A stretch of 64,000 nt of DNA from Cephalopachus bancanus (taxonomy: Eukaryota; Chordata; Mammalia; Primates; Tarsiidae): the NCBI GenBank assembly GCA_027257055.1, contig JAPVLO010000895.1, forward strand, positions 186,001 through 250,000, in the 5' to 3' direction. Both the position numbers and the translations under genes were made by a program. Position 1 is the stretch's first letter. Each line of letters begins with the position of its first letter. Under the pieces are notes generated by a model, which did not search any database, was not told the DNA's origin, and saw nothing but the letters and a program-made list of their open reading frames with translations. Below are positions 18,738-30,329 of this stretch, piece after piece.

Positions 18738-21587
18738 TTTTTTTTCTTTCTTTCTTCTTTCCTCACTAGGTTTCCCAGGCTGCTTTCAGACCAACAATGG
18801 GCCATCCTCTCAGCCCAGGCCTCCCAAATTGCTGCGATCACAGGCTTGACATTGGGTCGACATCCTTGTCTTCCAGCCTGGTCTTGAATCCGGACCAGAG
18901 AGGATCCTCCCACTGAGGCCTGCCCTCACCCAAGGTTTTCTGGGTTTTGCTTGGAGTTGAGGTGGGTGCTTACTATGGTGTCCATCCTGGTATCAAGCTC
19001 TCAGGATCTGGCCATTTTCTCATCTCGGCCTTCCCGAGTGCTGAGGAGACAGGCATGAGTTACCTGACTGTCTCCACCTCCCAAAGGTTTGAGAGTGATG
19101 TCCTTCCTTTCCCAGAGGTGTCCACTGGGAGGAGCGAGTGGGTCCACCATGGGGAACCAGGCGGGAGGAAGGGTGGGTGCCCCAGGGAATCATGCCCCTG
19201 TGCCAGGTGCTCCCCCCAGGGAGGCCTTGGCAGGTCACTGTGGCCAACATCTCTGGGGTCCTGGGTCATTGGATGGAGAGGGCCTCACTGTGACACCCCA
19301 AGAGGGGTGTGGAGGCTGGTCATGGGGGTTCACGCCTGTATTCCCCACACTCTGGGAGGTCGAGGCAAGAGGATGCCCTGAGTACCTAGGTTCAAGACCA
19401 GCCTGGGCACCTTGGCGAGACCTCATCTCTAAAAGAAGTCAAAAAATGAGCCAAGTGTGTTGGCTCATACTTATCATTCCGACCACTCAGGGTATGGCGT
19501 GGGGGCATCGTCTGAGCCAGGCAGGTGGAATCCATGGTGGCCGTGTGCATGACCCTGGTTTCCAGCCTCGGTGACACACTGGGATTCTGACAACAAATAA
19601 TAATACTCACCATCACCACCCCTGCAATACAGAGCTAGGATTCGCCCTCAGGGATGGGGGATGAAAAGCCACATTTTGGCCTGTCGTTCATGGGAGTTTT
19701 CAAAGGTGGCCACAGGGTCATCTGTCCTGTGCCTTCGGCAAAATGGCACAGAAGGCCTGCCTACACCGTACACGCTCGTGCCCCATGAGAAACATGCCTG
19801 TGAGCTCATGGAACAGACTGACCAGATGTAGTGTGGCAGTGGGACACAAAGTGAACAAGGCAGTCCAGCAACACCGTGGCCAGTCCACATTCTGGTCACC
19901 CTTTCTACCATCTTCAGGTGAGAGAAGGGCCCCTTCCTCTCCCAATAACTCCATTGTCCCATGCCAAGGTGGACCTTTCCCTGGGTAGCCATGGACGCCC
20001 ATCGTGATGCATGTTGGAGGCATCATTTTTGTCACTGGAGTCTCCGTCAGCTGGGCTGGGGCTTGGCACCCTGATCATGGCTTCCAGGGCCTCAACCTGT
20101 GAGGCTCAGGGGGTCCTCTTGCCTCAGCCCCTGAGCAGCCTGGACTCCATGGCCACCATGCCCAACATGATTTTGCGGTCCTCTCACTGAGACGAGGTCT
20201 GGCCACATCACCAGGGCTGGTCTCTGACCCCAGGCCTAAGACATCCTCCTGCCTTGGTCTCTCAGGTCTCAGGGTTGATGTTCGTGAGCCATGGAGCATG
20301 GCATGCACTAGCACATTCTGTCATGGAGGGCAATGCAAAGGCATGCCCCAGGACGGAGGCCTCTGTATTCTGAGTAGCTGGGAATGTGGGCACCATAAAA
20401 TGTGACACAAGGGCTTGCATTCTAGGGAGCAACGAGGTCTCGCAATGTGTCCTAAGCTGGTCTCAAATTTCCGGGGTCCAGTGTTCCCCTGCCTAGGCTC
20501 CCAAAGCCACAGTCCAATAGGTCTGCCGATCCACTCTCTTTTGGGAACTCTACGCCCAAGGCTGTGGCCTCCTTCCCCAATGATCTCTGTCTGTTCACAA
20601 TGATCTCAACTCCATACACAAATGGATGCTCTTATTCCTTTCTTTTTTGAGTTGGAATCTCACTCTGTCGCCCAGACTGGAGGGCGGGGGCTCATGTCCG
20701 GCCACTGCAGCCTTGGCCCGCCAGGCTCTGGTGAGCCATCATGCCTGGCCTTCTGAGGAGATGGAATTACAGGTGCATACCACATGCCCGGCTCATTTAG
20801 GATGAAGGGTAGAGATGAGGTCTCACTGATTTGCCTGGGCAAGTCTCTGAGCCGTGGGCTCAGGCCGACCACTGGCCTCAGCCTCCCCATATGCTGGAAT
20901 AATGAAACTGATCCCCAGAGCCCGGCCTCAAACCTTCATTGAAAATGAACCAGATGTTCTGGCATGGTGGCCCACAGCTGGAATCCCAGCACACTGGGAG
21001 GCCGAGGCTGAAGGATGGCTGGAACCCAGGAACTCAAGGCCAGCCTGGGCCATGAATGGATACCCCATCTCTGCACCCATCCAAACAGGGCGACTGGGAT
21101 CATGGTGCCTGTCATCCCGGCCACTCGGGAGGCTAGAGGTTCTCCAGAGCTCACGATTTTGAGGCTGGCAGTGAACGACGGTCATATCCCTGGGACCCAG
21201 CCTGGGCCACAGAGAAAGATTATTTCTCCAAAAATATCAGAATCGTACACAGATTCTCAACTGTGCATGGTGTATTCAAAGGGCGACTAGATTTTGAGCC
21301 AGGAAAAATAGATTTGGGCGGAAGAAATGTCCCCGGGTGAGGGATGTGTCTCTGTTTTTTTTTCGTGGATAGTCCTCTTTGCCTATTCGGAGGGTTGGCC
21401 TTCCTGGGGCACATTTCTCACTTCAGAGAGGAGAGATGCCAGGAACCCGGAAAGGGAATCATGAGAACTCTTGCACCAAAGCAGGGGCAGCCATTGGGGG
21501 GGTTGGGTCTGGAAGGTGCTGAGATTAGGGAACCCTCACATGTCTGGGGAGAAAGCACTGAGTGTAGAAGGTTTGCAGGAGAATAGA
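18620..21587 (+). repeat. Macrosatellite unit 6 (C and D fused into one hybrid SINE)
   Basis: The unit has L, A and B, then a sense SINE whose left part matches module C and whose right part matches module D. The switch lies at about 19485-19515, and one SINE length (about 300 bp) is missing. E to K follow normally, with I at about 20641-20933 and J at about 20950-21250. The simplest reading is unequal recombination between neighbouring sense SINEs C and D. Confidence 0.8.
18621..18761 (+). repeat. TTTC/CCTT microsatellite, tract L of unit 6
   Basis: CTTT, CCTT and again CTTT blocks end in a T run and the CTCACTAGG motif at 18762-18770. Confidence 0.95.
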
Positions 21588-21614
21588 TTTCTTTCTTTCT
21601 TTTCTTTCCTTTTC

Positions 21615-21917
21615 TTTTTTTTTTTTTTGAGTTGGAGTCTCACTCTGTTGCCCAGAGTTGCCCAGACTAGAGTGCAGTGGCTGCTCCCGGCCACCGCAGC
21701 CTTGACCTGCTGGGCTCTGACAATCCTTCCGCCTCAGCCTTCCAAGTAGCTGGAACTACAGATGCACGCTACCGCACCCGGATAATGTTTTTGTTTTATT
21801 GTAGAGAGGAGGTATCGCCAAGTTGATCAGGCGGGTCTCGAACCCACGGTCTCAGGCAATCCACTCAACTCAGCCCCCCAATTTGTGGGATTACAGGCTG
21901 AGCCACCAAGCCCAGCT
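21615..21917 (-). mobile_element. Dimeric 7SL-type SINE, young subfamily, antisense in tract L of unit 7
   Basis: It begins with a T run (21615-21628), the complement of the A tail, then runs antisense through both arms to the conserved 5' end. Short TTTC stretches lie on both sides, so the insertion is inside the tract. A 10-bp segment reading GTTGCCCAGA is duplicated near 21648-21668. A target-site duplication cannot be recognised in the repetitive flanks. Confidence 0.88.
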
Positions 21918-22768
21918 CTTTCTTTCCTTTCTTTTCTTTCCTCACTAGGTTGCCCAGGCTACTCTCAAACCGCCCAACTTGGACCAGCCTCTGGGCCAGG
22001 GCTTCCCAAACTGCTGCCATCACAGTTGCTTTCCATTTGCTTGATATCCTGGTCTTCCTGCCTGGTCTTGAACTCTGGGCCTAAGGCGATCCTCCTGCTG
22101 AGGCCTGCCCTCATGCAAGGTATTTTGGGTTTTGCTTGGGGTCATGATGGGGGCTTCTATGGTGTAGAGCCTGGTCTCAGGTACTGGGCCTCAGCCATTG
22201 TCCCCTCTCGGCCTCCTGAAGTGCAGAGGTGACAGGCGTGAGTCATCCGGCTGCCCAGTCACACCTGACGGTTGGAAAATCACACCCTCCCTTTCCACAA
22301 GGCATCACCTGGGAGGAGTCAGTGAGTCCACCCTGGGGAATGAAGTGGCAGAGGGTTGGTCGCCCCAGCAGAGAGACGCCCCTGTGCCAGGCACTCACTC
22401 AGGCAACTCAGACTGCCCTCTCCAGGTCCCTGGTCGTTTGAAGGGAGTGGGCCTTGTGGTGAGGCCCAGAGGGGATGTGAATGCCAGGTGTGGGTGATCA
22501 GGCCTGTCATGCCAGCCCTTTTGGGGGCCGAAGTGAGAGGACCGTCTGAGCCCCCAGGTTTGAGGCCACCCCTGGCACCTTGGCGAGACCTCATCTCTAC
22601 AGGAAACCAACAAAATAAGCCAGACATGGTGACGCATGCCTGTCATTCTGGCCACTCAGATGGCCATGGCAGAAGGATTGTCAGAGTCCCATCAATGGAG
22701 TTCACAGTGGCCAACAGTGGGCACCTGCTATCTGGCTTGGGTGACAGAGCAGGACTCTGAATCAGAAT

Positions 22769-22782
22769 AAGAATACAAACCA
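22769..22782 (+). repeat. Target-site duplication, left copy (AAGAATACAAACCA)
   Basis: This 14-bp sequence immediately precedes the SINE and is repeated exactly at 23080-23093 after its A-rich tail. It lies in the AAT-rich tail of module C. Confidence 0.92.
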
Positions 22783-23079
22783 GCCGGGCTCAGTGACTCA
22801 GCCTGTAATTCTGTGCCTTTGGGAGGCTGAGGTGAGTGGATTGCCTAAGCCCACGGGTTCGAGACCCACCTGGGCAGCGAGACCTCATCTCTACAATAAA
22901 TCAAAAAATCAGCTGGGCTATGGTAGCGCCTGCCTGTAATTCCGGCTGCTTGGAAGGCTGAGGTGGAAGGATCACCGGAGCCTAGCGGGTCGAGGCTGTG
23001 GTGGCCGGGAGCGGCCACTGCACTCCAGTCTGGGCGACAGAGTGAGACTCCAACTCAAAAAAAAAAAATTATAAAAAAA
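22783..23079 (+). mobile_element. Dimeric 7SL-type SINE, young subfamily, sense, in module C tail of unit 7
   Basis: A complete sense copy flanked by a perfect 14-bp direct repeat. It has an A-box-like TGACTCAGCCTG near the 5' end and a B-box-like GGTTCGAGACC about 80 bp in, then the AT-rich linker, the right arm and an A-rich tail with an ATTATA interruption. It shares its diagnostic changes with the copy at 40641. These include the shortened left arm end and CAACTC before the tail. The two copies are about 90 percent identical by eye. Confidence 0.93.
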
Positions 23080-23093
23080 AAGAATACAAACCA
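23080..23093 (+). repeat. Target-site duplication, right copy
   Basis: An exact repeat of 22769-22782 after the A tail. The interrupted array sequence then continues into the CAC-rich linker and module D. Confidence 0.92.
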
Positions 23094-26000
23094 CCACCTC
23101 CTCAACCGCAGGCCGGGCTCCAGGGCTCAGCCTGGCATCCTGGCCCCTTGGAGGCCAAGGAAAGTGGAGGACCTGAGTTTTCAGTTTCGAGACAGGCTGA
23201 GACACTGGATGAGACTTCATTTCAGGCATCAAAATTAAATCCAAATATTAGCCAGGCATGATGGTGAAAGCCTGTGGATCCATACACTCTGGGTGCTGAG
23301 GTGGGAGGATCACCTGAGCATGGCAGGTGGATTCCACGGTGGCCGTTTGCACGGAATTCTGACTTCAAAGAATAAAAATCACCACAACCAACACCACCAC
23401 CACCCCTGCCACACAGCATGAGGAGCCACCCTCAGGGCTGGGACAGGAAGAGGCAATTCCCTACCTGTCGTTCATGGGAGGTTTCAAAGGTGGTCACTGG
23501 GTATGTCTGTCCAGTGCCTTCAGGCACGCATCGCAGAAGGCCTACCTCCACCCTCCACACTCGTGTCCCATGGTAAAGTCACGTTTGAGCTCATGGAAGA
23601 GATTGCCCCAAGTTAGGGTGGCTGTCAGGCACATAGCAATCCAAATGTGGTCCAGCAACCCTGCAGCCAGCCCAGGTTCCGGTAGACCTGTTTATCACCT
23701 TTGGGCGAGGGAAAGTCCCTGTCTTCTCCTGAACCCTCCATCATCCCCTTCCATGCAGACAATTCCCTGTGGACCCATGGACACCTGTTGTGATACACAT
23801 GGGAGGCGTCTTTTTATTCACTGGAGTCTCTATCTGCTGGGCTGGTGCACAGCACCACAATCGTGGCACCTGGGGCCTCGACCTTTGTGGCTCAGGTGTT
23901 CCTCTTTCCTCACCCCTGAACAGGCAGGATTCCGTGGGCCATCAAGCCTGACTCGATTTTGGGGACCTATCACCAAGATGAGGTCTGGCCCCTTCTCACA
24001 GGGTGGTCTCTGACACCTGGGCTCAGGCAGCCACCTGCCTCAGTCTCCCAAGGCACATGGCTGATCACCATGAGACACAATGCCTGGCTTGGATTCGCAG
24101 GTTCTGTCAGTGGGAGTGATGCAAAGGAACATGCCGGGATGGAGGCCACCGCATTACATGTAGCTGGGACTGGGGGTGCCACCACACTCGACTCCAATGT
24201 TGGTGTTCCAGGGAGCAACGAGGTCTCGCTATGTGGCCCAGACTGGTCCTGAACTTTTGGGCTCCAACGGTCCCCCATCTCAGCCTCCCAAAGCCACAGT
24301 ACAGTTGTCTGCTGATCACCATCATCAGGAACTCTAGGCCCAAGGTTGAGGCCTCCTTCCCCAAAGATCTCTGTCTATTCACAATGATCTTACAACTCCA
24401 TTCACCAATGGAAGGTCTTTTTTTCTTTCCTTTTTCTGAGTCAGAGTCGCACTCCATTGGCCAGGCTGGAGGGCTGTGGTTCGCTCCCAGCACTGCAACC
24501 TCAGCCCATGGGGCTCTGGCGAGCCCTCTACCCCGGACTTCCGAGGAGCTGGAATGACAGTGATGTACCACCATGCCCGGCTCATTTGGGATGAAGGGTA
24601 GAGATGAGTTCTCGCTGTGTTGCCCAGGTGCATCTCGGACCTGTGGGCTCGGGCCGGCCACTGGCCTTTCCTCCAATTCACTGTGATGACGAGGCTGAGT
24701 CCTAGAACCCAATCTCAATCCTTTGTGAAAACGAACCTGAAGACTGGAGGCAGTGGTCCATGCCTGGATTCCCAACATTCTGGAGGGCAGAGGCAGGTAG
24801 ATGGCTGGAGCCCAGGAGTTCCAGGTCACCCACGGCCACGCAGGGAGACTCTGTCTCTGCAACCATTCAAACAGGTGGTCTGGGGTCATGGTACTCGTTG
24901 TCCCAGCCACTCCAAAGGCTGACAAAGGAGAATCGCCAGAGCCAGCAATTGCAAAGCTGGTGGAGAACGAAGGTTGTGTTCCCAGGTCCTGGCAGTGGCC
25001 ACAGAGCCAGACCCTGCCTCCCAAAAACATCAGTATCATGCACAGATTCTCAACTGCACCTGGCGTATTCAAATGGCGACAGAATTTAGAGCCAGAGAAA
25101 ATGGGTCTGGGGGTGAATAAATGTCCCCAAGTGATGTATGTGATTCCACCATTTCTTTGTGGAAGGTCCTCATTGCCGATTCAGGGGTCCAGCCTGCCTG
25201 GGGCACATTTTCTCATGTCAAAGAGGAGAGCTGGCAGGAACCTGACCAGGGAGCCTCAGGAATTCCTGCACCAAAGCAGGGGCAGCCATTGGGGGATTGA
25301 GACTGAAAGGTGCCAAGCTTGGGGAACCTTCACATGTTGGGGGGGCGTGTGGGAAGGACTGAGGGCAGAAGGATTGCAGAAGAATGAATTTCTTCCTTCC
25401 TTTCTTCTTTCTTTCTTTCTTTCATTCTTTCTTTTCTTTTCTCACTAGGTTGCCAAGACTCCTCTCAAACCTCCCAAATTGGGCCATCCTCTTAGCCTGG
25501 GCCTCACAAACTGCTGCAATTACAGACATTCCATTTGGTCAACATCCTGGTCTACCAGCTTGATCTTGAACTCTGGACCTGAGGAGATCCTCTTGGTGAG
25601 GCTTGCCTTCACCTAAGGTTTCCTGGGTATTGCTTCAGGTCGAGGTGTGGCCTTGCTATGGTTTCCAGCCTGGTCTTGATCTCCTGGGATCCAGTCATCT
25701 TCCCATCTCGACCTCCCCGAGTGCTGGGAGACAGGCGTGAGTCGCCCAACCATCCCAGCCTCCCAAAGTTTTGAGAGTCACCCACTCCCTTTCCCCAATT
25801 TGGACCCTGGGAGGAGTGGGCAGATCAACCCTGGGGAATGTCGCAGGTGGAGAGGTGGACGCCATGGCAGAGCCACAGCCCTGTGCCAGGCACTCCCTCT
25901 GGGGAGGGCTCAGTGGGTGACTCTGGCCACCCTCTCCAGGTTCCAGGTCATCAGAAGGGAACAGACCTCACAGTGGTGTTCCAAGAGGGGTGTAGAGTCC

Positions 26001-26621
26001 GTGTGTGGGGGCTCACGCTTGTCATTCCCGTGCTCTGGGAAGTCAAGGAGAGAGGATGGCCTGAGACCCGGGTTTGAGCCCCGCCCAGGCACCTTGGTGA
26101 AAGTTCGTCTCTACAAGAAACCAAAAAATGAGACAAGCGTGGTACCACACGCCTGTCATTCCAACCACATGGGAGGCATTGGCAGGAGGATCACTGGAGC
26201 CCAGCCAGTGTTGGTTGTGGTGGCTATGGGCCATCCTGTGTTCTCCAGCCTGGGCAACAGAGCAGGACTCTGACTTAGAATATTAACACCAACCACCATC
26301 ACCACAACCACAGGCCAGGTTCAGGGGCTCAGCCTGGCATCCCGGCCTTTCAGAGGCACAGGTGAGTGAATGGCCTGAACCTGTGGGTTTGACACCATCT
26401 CTGGACCCGAGATGAGACCTTGCCTTGGCCATCAACTATAAATCAAAATATTAGCCTGGCATGGTGGCAGAAGCGTGTGGTTCCAACCACTTGGTGGGCC
26501 CAAGCAAGAGGATCACCTGAGACAGGTAGCTGAAGTCCATGGTGGACATGAGTGTGCCCCTGTTCTCTGGACTGGGCAAAAGAGGGGGATTCCAACTCCA
26601 AATAATATTCAGCAAAACCAC

Positions 26622-27999
26622 CGCCCCTTTCGGGGGGTTTAGGGGGTCCCTGGGAGTTGTGTTGGCATCGGTGATTATTCTGGAGAAAGAAAGAGACAGG
26701 GGGAGAAAGAAAGAGACTGGACTCTGTCTAGTGCAGAAGCCATTTAATGGGACAAACTGTCAGCCTTTTATCCCAAGTTTTCACAGGTTAAATCACAAGA
26801 CATTCACGTGAACACAAAGGCAGGTGGGGGAGGGGCATCCCCCACCCACCAGGTGTTTCCTCAAGCATGAGGAAGGACGATCCCAAAATTATCACACTGT
26901 TCCTCATGCTTCGTTAAAATTCCTCAAAAGCAATCAAAATTTCTCAAAAGCAATCAACAATTCTAATATCATAATATTCTAATAATAACTTTTAAAACTT
27001 ATGCATACACAACACCTAATGACCAACTTAAGTCCTAATTCCTTTCTATTTTATGCTAATTCTACACACTATAGAAACTCTTAATTGTAGCCCAAACTAA
27101 AGAATAGGTCTCAGTCAAAAGATTATGGTGGACTGTTTCTAGGGACATCGATTACAATCTCTTAACAAAATGGCTGTTCTAAAATCCTATATATCTATTT
27201 TAACTTCTATAAAAGTTTCTAACTCCTAATCCTAATATATAAAGCTGATAATCAGCAATAAATCTTCTAAAAATAAAACCCAAATATATATTGTAAATTT
27301 TATTAAAGCCAAAACCACAAATGTAGAAAATAGAAACAATGAAATTTCTTAAGTTAGCTGTATTCTTATAAAACCTCAAAATATCATGTTTGATCATGAA
27401 TGAACTGACATAATTCACTGACGTAGTATAGCCTACTCTACAATACTTTCTATTAATAAAATAAATTCAGTTTCTACAATAAGTAGAAAAACCCTACATT
27501 AACTGTAGATTAAACAGTTTTAAATGTATGCAGCCCAGTCCAAAGTACACTCTGAGCCCTTAGGAATGTAGCCCAGTCCAAAGTTTGTGCTGGGCCATTT
27601 CTGGTAACTCTAGATAATCATCTATACCATCTAAAGCTGAAAACAGCTCTCCACATGTATATACTAATTTTACAAATATACTTTTAAATCTTATAAAGAA
27701 GCTTGTACTGGATATAAGGCTCCCAAATGTGACCTGAGTTTGAACTGTGTTAAGTTTAAAGCTGAATCTGCAGTCTGTGTGAAACAGGAACAATTGACTC
27801 CTAAAGCAAGCCATGTCTGTTGTACTATCAGAACTTCATGCCTAAATCATCAAAGTTCCTTCTAATGAGATGTACTAAATGGCAAAAAAAGGAGGAGGGA
27901 ATGGGTCAAGAGCTCCTGAACACATCCTAGTGGTCTCAGGCTCCACAGCCCACCTTGATCCCTAACGTTCAGATGGGGCTCTGTGGCTGGCTCCCAACA
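26622..27999 (-). repeat. 3' LTR of the provirus
   Basis: This LTR starts on the minus strand with TGTTGGGAGC at 27999 and runs down to about 26622. It matches the right-hand LTR along its length but has one copy of the 99-bp segment (26786-26885) where the other has three. A GATAAAAGG motif lies near 26767-26775 and an ATTAAA near 26743-26748 on the minus strand. These are possible TATA and polyadenylation elements. The last 10 to 12 bases next to the array are lost or changed, so the outer end is approximate. Confidence 0.9.
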
Positions 28000-28000
28000 A

Positions 28001-28020
28001 CTCCCCCTTTTTTATTTTTT
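28001..28020 (-). other. Polypurine tract of the provirus
   Basis: Read on the minus strand this is an A-rich stretch ending in AAAAAAGGGGGAG directly before the start of the 3' LTR. That is the expected position and composition for the plus-strand primer of reverse transcription. Confidence 0.85.
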
Positions 28021-28860
28021 AGCAGGAACCCATGGAACTCAGTGTTGAGCTGAGAAATACTTTTATTCAGCACTTTGAAAATTATTGGAAGCAGGCATAG
28101 CAACGCAAGAATTACTGTCCCGCAATTTCACACATTAATGTGTATAGACATCAATGACTTTTGGTTGACAAACGATGAGAAGTTTATTAAATATGTAACT
28201 AGACAATTCAGAGGACTGAAACTGCTTTTCAACCATAGTTATATCCTGTATCTCTTGATGTAATTTAGAAAGGTCTATACTCAAGTCCGAATGATTCCAA
28301 ATTCCAAGAATATTATTTCTTATTTTGTCCTAAGTGTGGACAGACTTATTTATCCCCAAAGGAGTGAGACAAATCCACTTAAACTCAGATTGACATCGGA
28401 GAGCGAATTTTATCTTTAAAGTCACAAGCTCTTGCCCTACTGCTAAAACTGCCTCTTCCAAAGCATTAACTTTACTTTCTAACTTTCTATCTATAATCTC
28501 CTGAGTAGCTAATGCAATAAAAATATTTTATATAACTGATCAGCAAAGGTAGCTGTACAACTTCCTTAGATAGAGCTACAGCTGATACTGTTATCGAAGT
28601 AGCAATAGCTATCAATGTTGTAATTCCTAAAATCCAAGTAGCCAAAAATATTTTGTCTTCCTATAAGAGTATTAAACTCATACAATGTTTGTAAACCATA
28701 TTCATCATACCAATGAGATGACAAATGTAATGGAATCGTTAAGTAAGGAGGCGGTCTGAGAATAACAAATCCCTATAAGAAGCATCAGTTAAAGAATTAG
28801 TTAATACACATTGTTTACAGACAAATTATAAACATCATTCGGATGTTTTAGGATCAATGA
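28021..28860 (-). pseudogene. env: Decayed env transmembrane region
   Basis: There is no long open frame here, but the position between the surface-protein region and the polypurine tract fits the transmembrane subunit. One minus-strand frame at about 28556-28659 encodes a hydrophobic stretch rich in Ile, Thr, Ala and Val followed by a polar segment, as in the fusion-peptide part of betaretroviral envelopes. Stops break the frame on both sides. The call rests mainly on position and this one segment. Confidence 0.6.
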
Positions 28861-29473
28861 TTGTTAATCGTTCCAAGCCAAAAATACATAAGGAGACTGT
28901 AGGCAAGCACTTATGTTATAGTGTTGAACTCCCCCATGAGGTTGAGACAGAACAACTGTCTTGATGGCAGCAACAGCTCTCCACAAATGGGGCTGAATAA
29001 TTTGTTTGTTTCTAATGACAGTCATTAACACTGGAGGTACCCATCCATTAGTATGCCATATAGCATGGATGAGGTCTTCCCCGTTTAGCCTTGTAGTATA
29101 CAGTAGTAGATTGAGACCCCAGTCACTAATAGTTAATCTTTCATGGGGTATAAAATAGTCCACTTTAGAATTATAAATACAGTCTCTACTTTGGCTATCC
29201 GGTATCACGTTGAATAAGCAACCAGTCTTTTTCAGTGTTATTGAAAGAACAAACAGGCATATTGGATGGTGGTGAAGTTTTTGTGGTTGAACTAGGATCA
29301 GTTCCTCCAGGCATTAGCACTTCAATCCACCAGTTCTCTCTGTGATTACTCTGTGTCTGACTACTATCAGTAAGAAATGTTTTGAGAGAAGACATACGAC
29401 AAAACTCCTTATAATAACTAAAGTTAGAATTAACATAAAAAAATAGGAAGTGAACAAGAACTGCCTTCATAGG

Positions 29474-29486
29474 TATTGTTGTTATT
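29474..29486 (+). repeat. Target-site duplication, left copy (TATTGTTGTTATT)
   Basis: A 13-bp sequence in the env region repeated exactly at 29788-29800, bracketing the SINE insertion. Confidence 0.92.
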
Positions 29487-29787
29487 TTATTTATTTATTT
29501 ATTTATTTATTTGAGTTGGAGTCTCACTCTGTCACCCAAAAAGGAGTGCAGTGGCCGCTCCCGGCCACTGCAGCCTCAACCTGCATGGCTCTGGCGATCC
29601 TTCCACCTCAGCCTTCCAAGTAGCCATAATTACAGGCATGCGCTACCACGCCCAGATGATTTTTTGGTTTATTGTAGAGATGAGGTCTCGCTGCCCAGGC
29701 AGGTCTTGAACCCGTGGGCTCAGGCAATCCACTCACTTCAGCCTCCCAAAGCCACCTGGAATACAGGCTGAGCCACTGAGCCTGGCT
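29487..29787 (-). mobile_element. Dimeric 7SL-type SINE, young subfamily, inserted in the provirus env
   Basis: An antisense copy whose tail is a TTTA/ATTT repeat (about 29487-29513). Both arms, the shortened left-arm end and the same 5' end as in the other young copies are present. Perfect 13-bp direct repeats flank it. Because it splits env, it must be younger than the provirus and so gives a relative date for the subfamily. Confidence 0.95.
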
Positions 29788-29800
29788 TATTGTTGTTATT
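29788..29800 (+). repeat. Target-site duplication, right copy
   Basis: An exact repeat of 29474-29486. The provirus env sequence continues directly after it. Confidence 0.92.
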
Positions 29801-30329
29801 AATGACATGTTTAGTTTGTGCATAAAACAATTCAGGTCCCCCCATTAACTGGGGAGAGACGGAGAAGACATTAATGACCACATAATCCCAAGTAACTGGC
29901 TGGAAAGTAGGAGGGTTGGACATATACATCCAGTAAGTCTTGATAACCTCCCCGGAGGATGCTGGATCTACCTGATTCATGAGGAAAATCAACATAGATA
30001 AGAACAACGTTACTGGTCTAATGGAAACGTGTTAAGTATCCAGCATATCTTCAGGTTCTTCTGCCAAGAACTCCAGCTGGCCGCAAGTCAGTAAAAAGGA
30101 GTGGTGGATGCTAAAAGCACTTCGTCTGAGGGCCATTCTTCTTGTTCTGGTCATTCTAGGGTGCAAGTCGTCATCCTGAATGGTGAGTCAACTCATCCGC
30201 CTGGTTAAAGAGTCTTCCTGTTCCAGACTGGGTTGCTGAGGCGTGGTCTGTTCTGTGGGCAGATTCTCATTTAAAGGCATAGGGGACATCTCCTCCTGCT
30301 GACAATATGCACGAGCTGTATTTCGAGAA

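Larger units (their letters stand above)
21588..25388 (+). repeat. Macrosatellite unit 7 (full, with two young SINE insertions)
   Basis: A full set of modules enlarged by two copies of the young SINE. One is antisense inside tract L (21615-21917) and one is sense in the tail of module C (22783-23079). I (about 24418-24725) and J (about 24745-25045) are both present. In D a short deletion removes part of the right arm near 23340. Confidence 0.85.

Noticed and set aside
24107..25072. 321-codon minus-strand frame, the longest in the window
   Set aside because: It spans modules F to J, mostly SINE sequence, and is not kept in the corresponding place of other units. GC-rich SINE sequence often stays open by chance.
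28021..28860. Plus-strand 62-codon frame at 28075-28263 as a separate gene
   Set aside because: It lies antisense in the decayed env region, has no recognisable motif and is of a length expected by chance in AT-rich sequence.
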